Numbered from the stretch's first letter, positions 1 through 9,916 are shown. The stretch: 64,000 bases of DNA from Ectothiorhodospira shaposhnikovii (GCF_016584105.1 NZ_NRSM01000017.1:17406-81405), one strand, 5' to 3'. Made by a program: numbers and translations. Notes: a model not told the origin generated them from the sequence alone.

Positions 1-1
1 C

Positions 2-1108
2 AAGACCAATCTGATGGGCATGACGCGGGAGGAACTGGCCGGGTTCTTCGTTGCTCACGGCGAAAAGCCCTTCCGTGCCGTGCAGGTGCTCAAGTGGATC
101 CACCAGCGGGGCATCACCGATTTCTCCGCCATGACGGACCTGACCAAGGGTCTGCGGATCTGGCTGTCCGAACATGCCGAGGTCCGTGCCCCCGAGATCG
201 TCATGACCCAGGCCGCTCGCGACGGTACCCACAAGTGGCTGCTGCGCCTGGACGACGGCAATTGCATCGAAACCGTATTCATTCCCGAGGAAGGTCGCGG
301 CACCCTGTGCGTGTCCTCTCAGGTGGGCTGCGCCCTGGACTGCAGCTTCTGTTCCACCGCCCGTCAGGGTTTCAACCGCAACCTGACCGCCGCCGAGATC
401 ATCGGCCAGCTCCATGCCGCCCGCGGCCATCTGCAACCGGAAGAAGGGCAGAGCCGGGTGGTGAGCAACGTGGTGCTCATGGGCATGGGCGAACCCCTGC
501 TCAATTTCGAGCCCGTGGTGGCGGCCATGTCCCTGATGCTGGAGGACAACGCCTACGGCCTGAGCAAGCGCCGGGTCACCCTCAGCACCGCCGGCGTGGT
601 GCCGGCCCTGGACCGGCTGCGCGAGACCGGCCTGCAGGTGGCCCTGGCCCTGAGCCTGCATGCGCCCAATGACGCCTTGCGCGATCAATTGGTGCCCCTG
701 AACCGCAAGTATCCCATTGCCGACGTGCTGGCGGCCTGCCGTCGTTATGTGGGCAACGGGGGGCATCACAGCCGGGTCACGGTGGAATACGTCCTGCTCG
801 ACGGGATCAACGACAGTCAGGCTCAGGCCCGGGAACTGGCTGCCCTGTTGCGGGATGTGCCCTGCAAGATCAATCTGATTCCTTTCAATCCCTTTCCCGA
901 AAGCCGTTACCGCCGCTCCACCGGAGCCGCCATCGACAGGTTCCGGGACATCCTGGTGCAGGCCGGTTACACCACCATTACGCGCCGTCCCCGTGGGGAT
1001 GACATTGACGCGGCCTGCGGCCAGCTGGTGGGACGGGTTGAAGACCGCAGCCGCCGGGAGTTGCGTTTTGCCAGGCTGCAGGGACCCCCGGGAGCAGCGC
1101 TGTCATGA
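2..1108 (+). CDS. rlmN: RlmN, dual-specificity 23S rRNA A2503 / tRNA A37 C2-methyltransferase (5' partial)
   Basis: Radical-SAM methyltransferase that methylates C2 of adenine in 23S rRNA (A2503) and some tRNAs (A37). The reading frame is open to the window edge, with codons for K-T-N-L before the first ATG at 14; E. coli RlmN also has about 20 residues upstream, so the true start lies outside the window. Visible marks are the C-x3-C-x2-C cluster motif CALDCSFC (about residues 106-113 counted from the ATG at 14), the GMGEPLLN segment, and the C-terminal catalytic cysteine in AACGQL (about residue 335). The stop overlaps the start of the next gene in ATGA, so the two are probably translationally coupled. 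Confidence 0.97.
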   Translation, partial: KTNLMGMTREELAGFFVAHGEKPFRAVQVLKWIHQRGITDFSAMTDLTKGLRIWLSEHAEVRAPEIVMTQAARDGTHKWLLRLDDGNCIETVFIPEEGRGTLCVSSQVGCALDCSFCSTARQGFNRNLTAAEIIGQLHAARGHLQPEEGQSRVVSNVVLMGMGEPLLNFEPVVAAMSLMLEDNAYGLSKRRVTLSTAGVVPALDRLRETGLQVALALSLHAPNDALRDQLVPLNRKYPIADVLAACRRYVGNGGHHSRVTVEYVLLDGINDSQAQARELAALLRDVPCKINLIPFNPFPESRYRRSTGAAIDRFRDILVQAGYTTITRRPRGDDIDAACGQLVGRVEDRSRRELRFARLQGPPGAALS

Positions 1109-1872
1109 ATTCAGCCTCCGTTTTGCCCAGCCTGCTGTTCTGCGCCGGTCTTGCACTTGCCGGCTGTGCGGTCAATCCGCAGGTCCAGGAGCGGGAACAG
1201 CGCGCGGCCCAGGTCAATATGGAACTTGGCCTGCATTACATGCGCAATAATCAGCTGGAGCAGGCCAAGGGCAATCTGGAACGGGCCCTGGGGCAGAATC
1301 CGGGTTCTGCCCAGGTGCATGCCGCCTATGCCTTGCTCCAGGAGCGGCTGCGTGAACCCCGGCTGGCGGATCGGCACTTTCGCAGGGCCCTGGAACTGGA
1401 CCCTGGCAATGCGCTGATCAAGAACAATTACGGAACCTTCCTGTGTCGCCATGACCGCCTGGAGGAGGCCGACAAGGCATTTCGTTCCGCCGCTGAAGAT
1501 CCCTTGTACCGGACCCCCGAAGTGGCATGGACCAACGCGGGAATCTGCATCCTCAAGAAACCGGACGAGCAGCAGGCCGAACGGTATTTCCGGCGGGCGC
1601 TGGAAACCAATCCGCGCCATGTCCCTGCCTTGTATGAGATGATGCGTCTTTCCTTTGATGGCGGGCGCTACCTGCAGACCCGGGCCTATCTGCAGCGTCT
1701 GACGGAGCAGGTGCCCCATACGCCCGAAACCCTCTGGATCTGCTACCTGGCCGAAACCGAACTCGGCAACCGGGACGCCTCGGGAGTCTGCGCCCTGCGT
1801 TTGAAAAACGACTTCCCTGACTCTGAACAGACCACACGATTGCTGGAAACCGAATCCCGTGGCAGAAGATAG
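1105..1872 (+). CDS. pilF: PilF/PilW type IV pilus biogenesis lipoprotein (TPR)
   Basis: 255-residue outer-membrane lipoprotein (pilotin) family needed for multimerisation of the type IV pilus secretin. A signal peptide ends in the lipobox LAGC near residue 21, followed by several tetratricopeptide repeats (for example [20 protein letters not shown], then [12 protein letters not shown] and [12 protein letters not shown]). Its start overlaps the rlmN stop by four bases. Its end overlaps, or lies just before, the rodZ start, the gene order seen in many gammaproteobacteria. fimV in this window (40665) is another pilus-associated gene, consistent with a twitching-competent ancestor. Confidence 0.93.
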   Translation: MNSASVLPSLLFCAGLALAGCAVNPQVQEREQRAAQVNMELGLHYMRNNQLEQAKGNLERALGQNPGSAQVHAAYALLQERLREPRLADRHFRRALELDPGNALIKNNYGTFLCRHDRLEEADKAFRSAAEDPLYRTPEVAWTNAGICILKKPDEQQAERYFRRALETNPRHVPALYEMMRLSFDGGRYLQTRAYLQRLTEQVPHTPETLWICYLAETELGNRDASGVCALRLKNDFPDSEQTTRLLETESRGRR

Positions 1873-1873
1873 A

Positions 1874-2845
1874 ATGGAACAAGAAAACCGGGGCGCCCCT
1901 GTGTCGGCGACATCGTCGCCGGGTACATTGCTTCAGGCCGCCCGTGAGCAGGCCCGCATGAGTCGGGATGATCTGGCGGCACGGCTTCACCTGCCGTTGC
2001 GGGCCATTGAAGCCCTGGAGAACGATCGCTTCGATCTGTTGCCGGAGCCTCCTTATGTGCGTGGGTATCTGCGCAGTTGCGCCAAGGTCCTGGAGGTGGA
2101 TGCCGAACCCATGATCCGTGCCCTGGAGCTGGCGACCGGTTCTCTCAGGGAAAGTCTGGACATCACGCCTGTGGCTGCCGGCAATTCGGGCAAGCCGGGC
2201 AAGCCGTCGCCCCGCGCGGATGCCCCCATCCCGACGGCTTCTTCATCCTCGTCCTCCAGGCCCTGGGTGATGGTTGCCGTGCTGGTGCTGCTGGCGGGGC
2301 TGGTGGTCGGTTTGTTCCTGTATGCCGGTGGCCTGTTTCAGGAATCCGTGGAGCCCGCTGATGGGGTGGAAGATACGTCTCTGGTGCGCCCCCAACCTGC
2401 CCCTTCCGTGACATCGGAAATCCAGCTTGTTATCACCGGGGATGTCAGCGACTCCCCGGTCGCAGCCGTCGCCGCCGTGCCCCCTCCGGAGGAAGATGCA
2501 GCGCCCTCCGCCGAGGCAATCACGGCCACGTTGCCTGAGGCGCCTTCCGGGGGAAGGGCGGCGGCCCCTGTCGACACCGAACCGGCCCCTCCCGCGGGGC
2601 GAGGCCGGCTGGTGCTGCGTTTTGAAGAGGACTCCTGGGTGGAGATCATTGATGCCGGAGGGGAGCGTCTGCTTGTCGGCCTGATGCGCAAGGGTTCGGA
2701 GCGGCGCATTGAGGGTGCCACTCCCGTGAGGGTGTTTCTTGGGAATGCTCCAGGGGTTCGTGTGACCTTCAATGGTCAGCCCATGGACATGTCCGGCGAT
2801 ACCCGGGCCGACAATACCGCCCGTTTCACCGTGGGGCGGCGCTGA
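1874..2845 (+). CDS. rodZ: RodZ-like cytoskeletal membrane protein (HTH_25 / DUF4115)
   Basis: Cell-shape protein linking MreB to the elongasome in the inner membrane. The N-terminus carries an Xre-like helix-turn-helix (LLQAAREQARMSRDDLAARL and the PEPPYVRGYLRSCAKVL segment). One transmembrane helix follows (around PWVMVAVLVLLAGLVVGLFL), then a Pro/Ala/Glu-rich periplasmic linker and a C-terminal DUF4115 beta domain (SWVEIIDAGGERLLVGLM). An in-frame GTG at 1859 overlaps pilF; ATG at 1874 is preferred because it begins just after the pilF stop. ispG, which often separates rodZ from hisS, is absent. Confidence 0.9.
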   Translation: MEQENRGAPVSATSSPGTLLQAAREQARMSRDDLAARLHLPLRAIEALENDRFDLLPEPPYVRGYLRSCAKVLEVDAEPMIRALELATGSLRESLDITPVAAGNSGKPGKPSPRADAPIPTASSSSSSRPWVMVAVLVLLAGLVVGLFLYAGGLFQESVEPADGVEDTSLVRPQPAPSVTSEIQLVITGDVSDSPVAAVAAVPPPEEDAAPSAEAITATLPEAPSGGRAAAPVDTEPAPPAGRGRLVLRFEEDSWVEIIDAGGERLLVGLMRKGSERRIEGATPVRVFLGNAPGVRVTFNGQPMDMSGDTRADNTARFTVGRR

Positions 2846-2862
2846 AGCGCTGTTCGCCATCC

Positions 2863-2884
2863 GGCGGCGCTTCTGCCGCCTTTC
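2863..2884 (+). terminator. Weak hairpin between rodZ and hisS
   Basis: GGCGGC and GCCGCC (2863-2868 and 2875-2880) form a six-base stem with a six-base loop, followed by TTTCC. This is a possible weak intrinsic terminator or attenuator between rodZ and hisS. The short T tract makes it uncertain. Confidence 0.35.
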
Positions 2885-2914
2885 CGACCGCGATATTTTT
2901 AAGATCCGAGATTG

Positions 2915-4210
2915 ATGAGCAGGCAGATTAGATCCATCCGGGGGATGCATGACATCCTGCCCGAGAACACAGGCGCCTGGCAGTGGCTGGAATCCAGCAT
3001 CCGGGATACCCTGGCCGGTTACGGCTATCACGAGATCCGCCTTCCCATAGTGGAGAGCACGGACCTGTTCGCCCGTTCCATCGGCGAGGTGACCGATATC
3101 GTCTCCAAGGAGATGTACACCTTCGAGGACCGCAACGGTGACAGCCTGACCCTGCGTCCCGAGGGGACGGCCGGCTGTGTCCGGGCCGGGGTGGAGCATG
3201 GTCTGTTGCACAACCAGCAGCAGCGGCTCTGGTACATGGGGCCCATGTTCCGTCACGAGCGACCCCAGAAGGGACGCTATCGCCAGTTCCATCAGATCGG
3301 AGTCGAGGCCTTCGGCATGGAGGGTCCGGACATCGACGCCGAACTGATCCTCATGACCGCACGCATGTGGCAGCGCCTTGGGCTCGGACAGGTGCGTCTT
3401 GAGTTGAACAGCCTGGGTTCCGCCGAGGCCCGTGCCGCCTATCGCGATCACCTGGTGGCGTATTTCCAGGCCAGTCAGGATCAGCTGGACGAGGAGTCCC
3501 TGCAGCGGTTGCACACCAACCCCCTGCGCATCCTGGACAGCAAGAACCCGGACATGCGATCACTCATCCAGGCGGCCCCCAGCCTGCTGGATCATCTGGA
3601 TGAGGCCTCCCGGGATCATTTCGAGGCCCTGCAGGACATCCTCACCCGGGCCGGCGTGGAATTCACCATCAATCCCCGTCTGGTTCGCGGCCTGGACTAC
3701 TATGGCCGCACCGTGTTCGAATGGATCACCGATGCCCTGGGTGCCCAGGGTACGGTCTGTGCGGGCGGCCGCTATGACGGTCTGGTGGCACAGCTCGGGG
3801 GGCGGCCCACGCCGGCGGCCGGTTTTGCCATGGGCGTGGAACGCCTGCTCAGTCTGCTGGAAGAGGGGGGCGGCTTGCCCCGGGCCTCGACGCCCCAGGC
3901 CTATCTGATACTGGCAGGGGAAGGCACCATGGCGGCGGGCATGGCCCTGGCCGAGACCTTGCGATCGGCCATCCCGGAACTTCGGCTCCTGGTCAATTGT
4001 GGTGGCGGGAGCATCAAGGCCCAGCTCAAGCGCGCCGATCGCAGCGGCGCGGCAGCGGCGCTGATCCTGGGGGAGGCGGAACTGGCCGCGGGACAGGTAT
4101 CCGTCAAGCCGTTGCGCGACCCGGATCGTCCCCAGGCAACGGTAGCCATGGCCGATTTGCATGAATATCTTCCCGAGCTGCTGGGGCTGTCGGGTCACAT
4201 CGATTTCTGA
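2915..4210 (+). CDS. hisS: Histidyl-tRNA synthetase
   Basis: Class II aminoacyl-tRNA synthetase that charges tRNA-His. Seen: the N-terminal IRGMHDILP, the motif-2 stretch with [17 protein letters not shown], the histidine-specific [15 protein letters not shown], motif 3 GFAMGVERL, and an anticodon-binding C-terminal domain. Length (431 residues) is normal. The longest frame begins with TTG at 2912, immediately followed by ATG at 2915, which I take as the start. Only 28 bases separate it from the next gene, so hisS-yfgM-bamB-der probably form one transcription unit. Confidence 0.96.
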   Translation: MSRQIRSIRGMHDILPENTGAWQWLESSIRDTLAGYGYHEIRLPIVESTDLFARSIGEVTDIVSKEMYTFEDRNGDSLTLRPEGTAGCVRAGVEHGLLHNQQQRLWYMGPMFRHERPQKGRYRQFHQIGVEAFGMEGPDIDAELILMTARMWQRLGLGQVRLELNSLGSAEARAAYRDHLVAYFQASQDQLDEESLQRLHTNPLRILDSKNPDMRSLIQAAPSLLDHLDEASRDHFEALQDILTRAGVEFTINPRLVRGLDYYGRTVFEWITDALGAQGTVCAGGRYDGLVAQLGGRPTPAAGFAMGVERLLSLLEEGGGLPRASTPQAYLILAGEGTMAAGMALAETLRSAIPELRLLVNCGGGSIKAQLKRADRSGAAAALILGEAELAAGQVSVKPLRDPDRPQATVAMADLHEYLPELLGLSGHIDF

Positions 4211-4238
4211 ATCCGGATAACTTTAAGGAGAACGATCC

Positions 4239-4874
4239 ATGTCCTACGCGACCGATGAGGAACGCGTCGAGGCCATCAAACGCTGGTGGAGGGAGAACGG
4301 CACCGCCGTGATCCTGGGGCTGGTGGTGGGGCTTGGCGGCATCGTGGGCTGGCGCCTGTGGACCGGACACGTGGAGTCCCGTGCCGTGGACGCCTCGGAG
4401 ATCTACATGGCCATGGTGTCCGCCGCCCGGCAGGGCAACGAGATCGCCCATGACCATGGCGCGACCCTGATGGAAGGTTATCGCAAGACACCCTACGCCG
4501 CCCTGGCGTCCCTGGAACTGGCACGGCTGGCGGTGGAGCGGGATGACCTGGTACTGGCGGAGGGACGTCTGCGCTGGGCCATGGAGCATGCCCGCAATCC
4601 GGAAACGGTCCAGGTGGCCCGCACCCGTCTGGCCCGGATCCTGATTGCCGACGGCCGGGCCCAGGATGCCCTCAAACTGCTGGAGGATCCGGTGCCCGAA
4701 GGCTTCTTGGCGGTGGTGGAAGAGCTGCGGGGAGATGCCCATCGCACCCTTGGGGATCATGCCCGTGCCCGTGCCGCCTATGACCGTGCCATGCTGATCT
4801 CGGGTGGGCTGTCCGACTATCTGCAGATGAAGCGGGATGCGCTCAACACCCCCATCGAGGTGAGTGGTTCATGA
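4239..4874 (+). CDS. yfgM: YfgM-family TPR membrane protein (ancillary SecYEG translocon subunit)
   Basis: 211-residue inner-membrane protein with a short cytoplasmic N-terminus (SYATDEERVEAIKRWWRENG), one transmembrane helix (VILGLVVGLGGIVGWRLW) and a periplasmic TPR-like domain. The family (DUF2133/TPR_21) associates with SecYEG and periplasmic chaperones such as PpiD. A good ribosome-binding site (TAAGGAGA, 4224-4231) precedes ATG 4239. The stop overlaps the bamB start in ATGA, and the hisS-yfgM-bamB-der order is conserved. Confidence 0.92.
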   Translation: MSYATDEERVEAIKRWWRENGTAVILGLVVGLGGIVGWRLWTGHVESRAVDASEIYMAMVSAARQGNEIAHDHGATLMEGYRKTPYAALASLELARLAVERDDLVLAEGRLRWAMEHARNPETVQVARTRLARILIADGRAQDALKLLEDPVPEGFLAVVEELRGDAHRTLGDHARARAAYDRAMLISGGLSDYLQMKRDALNTPIEVSGS

Positions 4875-6028
4875 TGCCGCGACTGCTGGCCGTATTGCTC
4901 GTCACCATCCTGGTCAGCGGTTGCGGGCTGTGGAGCCGGGATACCGCGGAACCGCCCGCACCGCTGCCCCGTATCGATGCGGAGGTCTCTCCCCGTGTGC
5001 TGTGGAGCCGCAATACCGGCTTGGGCGCGGGCAAGTCCTATCTTCAGATTTCCCCCTATCTGGGACGGGATCGCATCATCGTCGCCGATGCCGACGGGCG
5101 GGTCTCCGCCTGGGGCCTGGAGGATGGCGCAAGTCTGTGGCAGACCCACCTGCGGGTGCCCGTCACCGGCGGGGTCAACGGTGGTGGTCAGGCGGTGTTG
5201 CTGGGCACCGGGCATGGAGAGGTCATTGCCCTGAGTCCGGAAGATGGACAGGAACTGTGGCGGCGGATGCTCTCCAGCGAAGTCATGGCGGTGTCCGGGG
5301 TGGAGCAGGGGTTGGTGATCGCGCGGACCAACGACGGACGTCTCCATGCCCTGGATGTCCTGACCGGCGAACCGCGCTGGCTGGCGGGGCGCAGCACGCC
5401 GGCCCTGAGTCTGCGGGGAGCCGGTACGCCCCTGATGCTGTCCGGGCGCGTGCTGTCCGGATTCGATAACGGGCGACTCGCGATGTTTGGTCTGGTCCGC
5501 GGCAACGTGATCTGGGAAACGGCACTGGCCATCCCGAGCGGACGTTCCGAACTGGAGCGCATGGTGGATGTGGACGGGGAACTGGATCTGGCCGGTGGGG
5601 TGGTTTACGGCGCGGCCTATCAGGGGCGGGTGGCCGCCTTCGGCGTGGCCGATGGGCGTACCCTCTGGCAGCGGGACCTGTCTTCCTATCGCGGTGTCAC
5701 GGTGGCGGGCGACCTGTTGCTGCTCACCGACGCCTTCGGTCATGTCTGGGCCCTGGACCGCCACAACGGCGCCACCCTCTGGCAGCAGGATCTTCTGCGC
5801 CTGCGGGGGGGGACTCTGCCTGTGGCGGTGGACAGTCATGTGGTGGTGGGTGATTACGAGGGCTATCTGCACTGGCTTGCCCCCGAGGACGGCGCCCTGG
5901 TGGGGCGTGTCCGTACCGACCGCAACGGCATCATGGGGGTACCCCAGGTGCGTGCCGGTGTCGTCTACGTCCTGGGGCGGGGTGGCAATCTGAGTGCCGT
6001 CACCCTGCGTTCCCGGGATGATGCTTAA
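4871..6028 (+). CDS. bamB: BamB outer-membrane assembly lipoprotein
   Basis: 385-residue lipoprotein of the BAM complex that assists BamA in inserting beta-barrel proteins in the outer membrane. A signal peptide with lipobox LVSGC lies within the first 18 residues. The remainder has PQQ-type beta-propeller repeats (DGRVSAWGLEDGASLWQ, GEVIALSPEDGQELWRR, GHVWALDRHNGATLWQQ). Its start overlaps yfgM, and der follows after 24 bases. Confidence 0.95.
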   Translation: MMPRLLAVLLVTILVSGCGLWSRDTAEPPAPLPRIDAEVSPRVLWSRNTGLGAGKSYLQISPYLGRDRIIVADADGRVSAWGLEDGASLWQTHLRVPVTGGVNGGGQAVLLGTGHGEVIALSPEDGQELWRRMLSSEVMAVSGVEQGLVIARTNDGRLHALDVLTGEPRWLAGRSTPALSLRGAGTPLMLSGRVLSGFDNGRLAMFGLVRGNVIWETALAIPSGRSELERMVDVDGELDLAGGVVYGAAYQGRVAAFGVADGRTLWQRDLSSYRGVTVAGDLLLLTDAFGHVWALDRHNGATLWQQDLLRLRGGTLPVAVDSHVVVGDYEGYLHWLAPEDGALVGRVRTDRNGIMGVPQVRAGVVYVLGRGGNLSAVTLRSRDDA

Positions 6029-6052
6029 TTTTCATAACATCGGAATGCCCCA

Positions 6053-7453
6053 ATGAAGCCCGTCATTGCCCTGGTAGGGCGCCCCAATGTGGGCAAATCC
6101 ACCCTGTTCAATCAGCTCACCCGTTCCCGCGATGCCCTGGTGGCGGACCTGCCCGGACTCACCCGGGACCGTCAGTACGGCACCGGGCGCGTCGGTGGGT
6201 ACGGCTACATGGTGGTGGATACCGGCGGGCTCAGCGGCGAGACTGACACCCTGGATGCGCTGATGGCTCAGCAGACCCGTCAGGCCATCCGTGAAGCGGA
6301 CCTGGTGATGTTTCTGGTGGACGGCCGTGCCGGCCTGTGCGGTGCCGACGAGACCATTGCCCAGGAACTGAGAGGTTTCAACAAGCCGATCGTGCTGGTG
6401 GTCAACAAGACCGACGGCGTGGACCCCCAGGCGGTCACCGTGGAATTCCACCGCCTGGGCCTGGGGGAGCCGCGTTCCATTGCCGCCGCCCATGGGCGCG
6501 GCATCCAGGGCCTGATGGCCTCGGTGCGCTCCCTGTTGCCCGAGGCGGTGGACGAGGAGGATGAAGGGGAGCGCTGGCCGGGCATCCGCATTGCCTTTGT
6601 CGGGCGGCCCAACGCGGGCAAGTCCACCCTCATCAACCGCATCCTCGGTGAGGAGCGGGTGGTGGCCACGGACATCCCCGGTACCACCCGTGACAGCGTC
6701 TTCGTGCCCTTTGAGCGGGATGGCCAGGTCTATACCCTGATCGATACCGCCGGCGTGCGGCGTCGTTCCAGGGTCAAGGAGACAGTGGAAAAGTTCAGCG
6801 TGGTGAAGACCATCCAGGCCATCGACGCCGCCCATGTGGTGATCTTCCTGCTGGACGCCCGGGAGGGCATTGCCGAACAGGATGCCCATCTACTGGGGAT
6901 GGTGATGGATGCCGGCCGGGCGCTGGTGGTGGCCATCAACAAGTGGGATGGTCTGACCCCGGATCAGCGCGAACGGGTGAAGACCGATCTGCTGCTCAAG
7001 CTGCCCTTCCTGGATTTTGCCGAACGGCGGTTCATTTCCGCCCTTCACGGCACCGGGGTCGGCGACCTGTTCGGTGCCGTGCAGCGGGCCCATGAGTCTG
7101 CCTTCCGGGACATGGGTACCAGTGTCCTGACCCGTCTGCTGGAAAGCGCCGTGGTGGCGCACCAGCCGCCCCTGGTGCGGGGGCGGCGGATCAAGCTGCG
7201 CTATGCCCATCAGGGGGGGCGAAATCCGCCGGTGATCGTCATCCACGGCAACCAGACCGAGGAACTGCCGGGGGCCTACAAACGCTATCTCACCAACCAT
7301 TTCCGGGAGCATCTGCAACTGGTGGGTACGCCGATCCGTCTTGAATTCAAGAGCGGCGAGAATCCCTACGAGGGCAAGCGCAATACCCTCACGCCCCGCC
7401 AGATCCACAAGCGCAAGCGCATGATGCGGCACATCAAGAAGAAGGGGCGCTAA
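6053..7453 (+). CDS. der: Der (EngA), double-domain ribosome-assembly GTPase
   Basis: Essential 50S-subunit assembly GTPase. Two tandem G domains are visible: P-loop GRPNVGKST near residue 8 and GRPNAGKST near residue 184, each with its own G3 (DTGG, DTAG) and G4 motif (NKTD, NKWD). A C-terminal KH-like domain ends in the basic tail [14 protein letters not shown]. The size (466 residues) is typical. It closes the hisS-yfgM-bamB-der unit and converges with the small gene at 7467. Confidence 0.97.
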   Translation: MKPVIALVGRPNVGKSTLFNQLTRSRDALVADLPGLTRDRQYGTGRVGGYGYMVVDTGGLSGETDTLDALMAQQTRQAIREADLVMFLVDGRAGLCGADETIAQELRGFNKPIVLVVNKTDGVDPQAVTVEFHRLGLGEPRSIAAAHGRGIQGLMASVRSLLPEAVDEEDEGERWPGIRIAFVGRPNAGKSTLINRILGEERVVATDIPGTTRDSVFVPFERDGQVYTLIDTAGVRRRSRVKETVEKFSVVKTIQAIDAAHVVIFLLDAREGIAEQDAHLLGMVMDAGRALVVAINKWDGLTPDQRERVKTDLLLKLPFLDFAERRFISALHGTGVGDLFGAVQRAHESAFRDMGTSVLTRLLESAVVAHQPPLVRGRRIKLRYAHQGGRNPPVIVIHGNQTEELPGAYKRYLTNHFREHLQLVGTPIRLEFKSGENPYEGKRNTLTPRQIHKRKRMMRHIKKKGR

Positions 7454-7466
7454 AGGCCCGGCCGGA

Positions 7467-7622
7467 TCAGACCAGTCGCAGATAGCCGGCCACGAACAAT
7501 ACCCCCATGATTCCGGCGCTGATGTAAAGGGCGTTGGACAACTTTCTGTGAGCGGGGCGGCTGTAGAAGGCCGCCCATAGCATGAGCAGGATCAGGACGA
7601 ACAGGAAGAACAGAAAACGCAC
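7467..7622 (-). CDS. 51-residue predicted membrane miniprotein
   Basis: A short minus-strand frame starts with GTG at 7622 and stops at 7467. It reads MRFLFFLFVLILLMLWAAFY, then a basic turn (SRPAHRKLSN), a second hydrophobic segment (ALYISAGIMGVLFVAGYLRL) and V. It therefore looks like a two-helix inner-membrane hairpin protein. A GGGAG Shine-Dalgarno sits about nine bases upstream. It lies 30 bases downstream of ygfZ on the same strand, so it may be the last gene of that unit. I do not recognise a named family. Confidence 0.55.
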   Translation of the reverse strand: MRFLFFLFVLILLMLWAAFYSRPAHRKLSNALYISAGIMGVLFVAGYLRLV

Positions 7623-7652
7623 GGTGATGGCTCCCGGAAAGCAATCAGTCCA

Positions 7653-8711
7653 TCAGGAGGCTGCCGCCAGGTCGAAGGCATAGGGGAGGGGGGCCACCTG
7701 GACGAGCGCGCCTTCCGCTCCCCCCAGGCGAGGCTCCCCGGCTTCCGCGCTGACGACCTGCATCACTGCCAGGGCGGTTGCTCCCCCATCGGGGTGGAGC
7801 TGGGCATCGACGATGATGCCGGCGGGCTGATCGGATGGCTGAGCCGGATCGAAGAGGGTGTCTCCCGGTTGCGGCAGGGTCTCCACCGGCAGGTGGATCA
7901 GATACATCCGGCGTTTGAGCTTGCCCAGGTACTGCATCCTCGCCACCACTTCCTGCCCCGGATAACAGCCCTTCCTGAAACTTACGCCGTTCAGCAGATG
8001 CAGATTGGTCATCTGCGGCACGAAGGCCTCGGCTGTGGCGGGATAGAGGTTGGGTATCCCCGCCAGGATATCCATCAGGGCCCACTGCGCCGCGCCCACC
8101 GGGGCACAATGAACATTGAGCGCCTGCCAGAGTTTCTGCATGGACTCCAGGTCACCGTACAGCTCGAAGCGGGGATGGTGGCCGGGGATGCGAATGATCG
8201 TGATGCCGCCATGGCGGGTGCAGGTGTTCACCTCGGTGGGGATGTCGCCGCCCAGGGCGTCTCCGAGCAGGCTTTCGGCATGGGGGCCGGACAGTCCCAT
8301 GGGGGTGAAGGCGCCACTGGCGTCCTCCAGGGTGACCTTGGCCCGCAATACATACATGGAAAGGCGCTTGAGCACCGCTTCCACTTGCTCCCTGGGCAGG
8401 CGCAGGTAGAAGGAATCACCGCGATTGAACAGGCGGAAGGTGCAGACCATGCGTCCCTTGGCGGTGCACCAGGCGCCCGGACGGCTGTGTCCGGAATTGA
8501 CCTCGCCAACGTCACAGGTGAACTGCCCCTGCAGGAAGGCGGCGGCCTCTTCGCCGTGGGCACTGATCAACCCCTGGTGAGACAGGTCGCAGATGACATC
8601 GCCGGTGACGGCCACACTGCGCTCACGTTCCGGGTTGCCGTAATGGGATACCCGGTCGTTGTCCATCTCGGCACCCGCATCAAGCAGGAAGGCTTTCCAC
8701 TCGGGTTTCAT
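7653..8711 (-). CDS. ygfZ: YgfZ/GcvT-family folate-binding protein (Fe-S cluster maintenance)
   Basis: Tetrahydrofolate-binding protein that supports repair or assembly of certain Fe-S enzymes, including the tRNA methylthiotransferase MiaB. The family signature K-G-C-Y-P-G-Q-E is visible (FRKGCYPGQEVVARMQYLGK), as is the N-terminal aminomethyltransferase-like fold (ISAHGEEAAAFLQGQFTCDV). A GTG lies at 8720; ATG at 8711 (MKPEWKAFLLDAGAEM) is preferred because known members begin similarly. It is about 25 residues longer than E. coli YgfZ. The location fits with the many Fe-S proteins encoded nearby. Confidence 0.9.
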   Translation of the reverse strand: MKPEWKAFLLDAGAEMDNDRVSHYGNPERERSVAVTGDVICDLSHQGLISAHGEEAAAFLQGQFTCDVGEVNSGHSRPGAWCTAKGRMVCTFRLFNRGDSFYLRLPREQVEAVLKRLSMYVLRAKVTLEDASGAFTPMGLSGPHAESLLGDALGGDIPTEVNTCTRHGGITIIRIPGHHPRFELYGDLESMQKLWQALNVHCAPVGAAQWALMDILAGIPNLYPATAEAFVPQMTNLHLLNGVSFRKGCYPGQEVVARMQYLGKLKRRMYLIHLPVETLPQPGDTLFDPAQPSDQPAGIIVDAQLHPDGGATALAVMQVVSAEAGEPRLGGAEGALVQVAPLPYAFDLAAAS

Positions 8712-8801
8712 GATTCGCACCTTTGGGGGATGTCTCGATATCCGAACGCCATCTTAGACCAAAGTTCGATGCAAGGGGAGAAAGCGGGGCAGCCCATAAA
8801 C

Positions 8802-8830
8802 ACACATCCCGGCACGGGGCCGGGATGTGT
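8802..8830 (-). terminator. Strong hairpin between yhcB-like gene and ygfZ
   Basis: A perfect 12-base-pair stem (8802-8813 with 8819-8830) closes a five-base loop. On the minus strand it is followed by GTTTATG. It lies 3' of the YhcB-like gene and upstream of ygfZ, so it probably ends the former transcript. Confidence 0.65.
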
Positions 8831-8891
8831 ATGCGGGACTTGCCTGTCCCTCGGAGGGAGAACCCCGATTCTGTTCCCGCATCTGAAGCAC

Positions 8892-9590
8892 TTACTTCTT
8901 GGCGGTTTCCAGATCCTTGGCGGCCAGACGGATGCGATCAGGCTGGCCAGGGGCCTTGACGGAAGTGGCGCCGGGCATGGTCTTGGCAGGTTCGCCGGCC
9001 TTGGGCTTGATGTCGCGCTTCAGCGCCGTGGCGCCACGGGGATCGGGGCGGTTCTGGGGCTTGGGCTGAGGCGCGGCAGCGGCAGGCTTCTGCGGAGCTG
9101 GAGCGGCCTTGGGTGCCGGGGCGGCAGCCTTGGGTGCGGCAGCCGGGGCAGGGGCGGCCTTGGGTGCTTCAGGCTTGGCGGCAGCCTGAGCCGGCTTGGC
9201 GGCGGCGGGGATGGCCCGTCTCTGCTCGTCCTTGGACAGTTCCAGCAGCGCGGAGGCGCGGCGGGGCAGGAAGCGGTTGGAGGAGCCGGTACCCAGGCGG
9301 TCATAGCTTTCTACCAGGTGGTCATACAGCTCCCGATAGGAGTGGGCCATGCCCGTGAACAGGGTGGCGGTCTTTTCGAAGTGGCGGTTGACCTGGGAAC
9401 GGTAGTTGTCGATCTTGCGTTGCTGGTTGTCCAGTTCCTTTTCCAGATCCCGGACCCGACCGGCATCCCCTTGCTGCCGACCGAACCAGAAGCCCAGCAA
9501 ACCTGCGCCCACAAAGCCCAGGACCGTGAGCATGCTGTCCCCAACCATCAAGAACTCCCGCATATTCGCGGCTATTTCTGTCGATGACAT
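8892..9590 (-). CDS. YhcB/ZapG-like DUF1043 protein with long Ala/Pro-rich tail
   Basis: 232-residue membrane-anchored protein. One transmembrane helix (MLTVLGFVGAGLLGFWFG) precedes a coiled coil (RVRDLEKELDNQQRKIDNYRSQVNRHFEKTATLF). The DUF1043 hallmark GMAHSYRELYDHL follows. E. coli YhcB/ZapG acts at the interface of envelope synthesis and division. Here the C-terminal ~130 residues are an Ala/Pro/Lys low-complexity tail, making it much longer than the 132-residue E. coli protein. ATG 9590 is chosen because AGGAG lies six bases upstream; an earlier ATG at 9605 has no better site. Confidence 0.8.
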   Translation of the reverse strand: MSSTEIAANMREFLMVGDSMLTVLGFVGAGLLGFWFGRQQGDAGRVRDLEKELDNQQRKIDNYRSQVNRHFEKTATLFTGMAHSYRELYDHLVESYDRLGTGSSNRFLPRRASALLELSKDEQRRAIPAAAKPAQAAAKPEAPKAAPAPAAAPKAAAPAPKAAPAPQKPAAAAPQPKPQNRPDPRGATALKRDIKPKAGEPAKTMPGATSVKAPGQPDRIRLAAKDLETAKK

Positions 9591-9916
9591 ACTTATCTCC
9601 TGCAAGTTTGCCGCCGTTGGCCCCCGCGACCAGACGGGTCTCCGTGGCGGCGGTTAGCCCGCGGCGTCTTGGCGACCACCGCATGTTGTTGACTCCAGCG
9701 AGTCGAAAAACCTGTAGATGCTATCCACCCCGGACATTATGCACAATAACAACAGGGCACGCTGCCATGAATTCGGGATTAAGTAATTGTTTTCCCACTG
9801 TAATGCTGGGTTATGGCCCGAGCGTCCTCAAGTGCGTCCGGGCATGTTCACTCGATGCTGAATGATGGTTTTGAAGGCTTAAGGATGACAGGGATATTTT
9901 GCAGGGAGCGTTGACC
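9591..9916. other. Divergent intergenic region yhcB-like / ygfX
   Basis: About 320 bases without a convincing gene. A candidate sigma-70 promoter for ygfX is TTGAAG at 9871-9876 and GATATT at 9893-9898 (16-base spacer). Open frames here lack supporting start signals and coding character. Confidence 0.4.

Noticed and set aside
7794..9587. 597-codon plus-strand frame across ygfZ and the yhcB-like gene
   Set aside because: Antisense to two well-supported genes and runs through the hairpin between them; Gly-rich low complexity.
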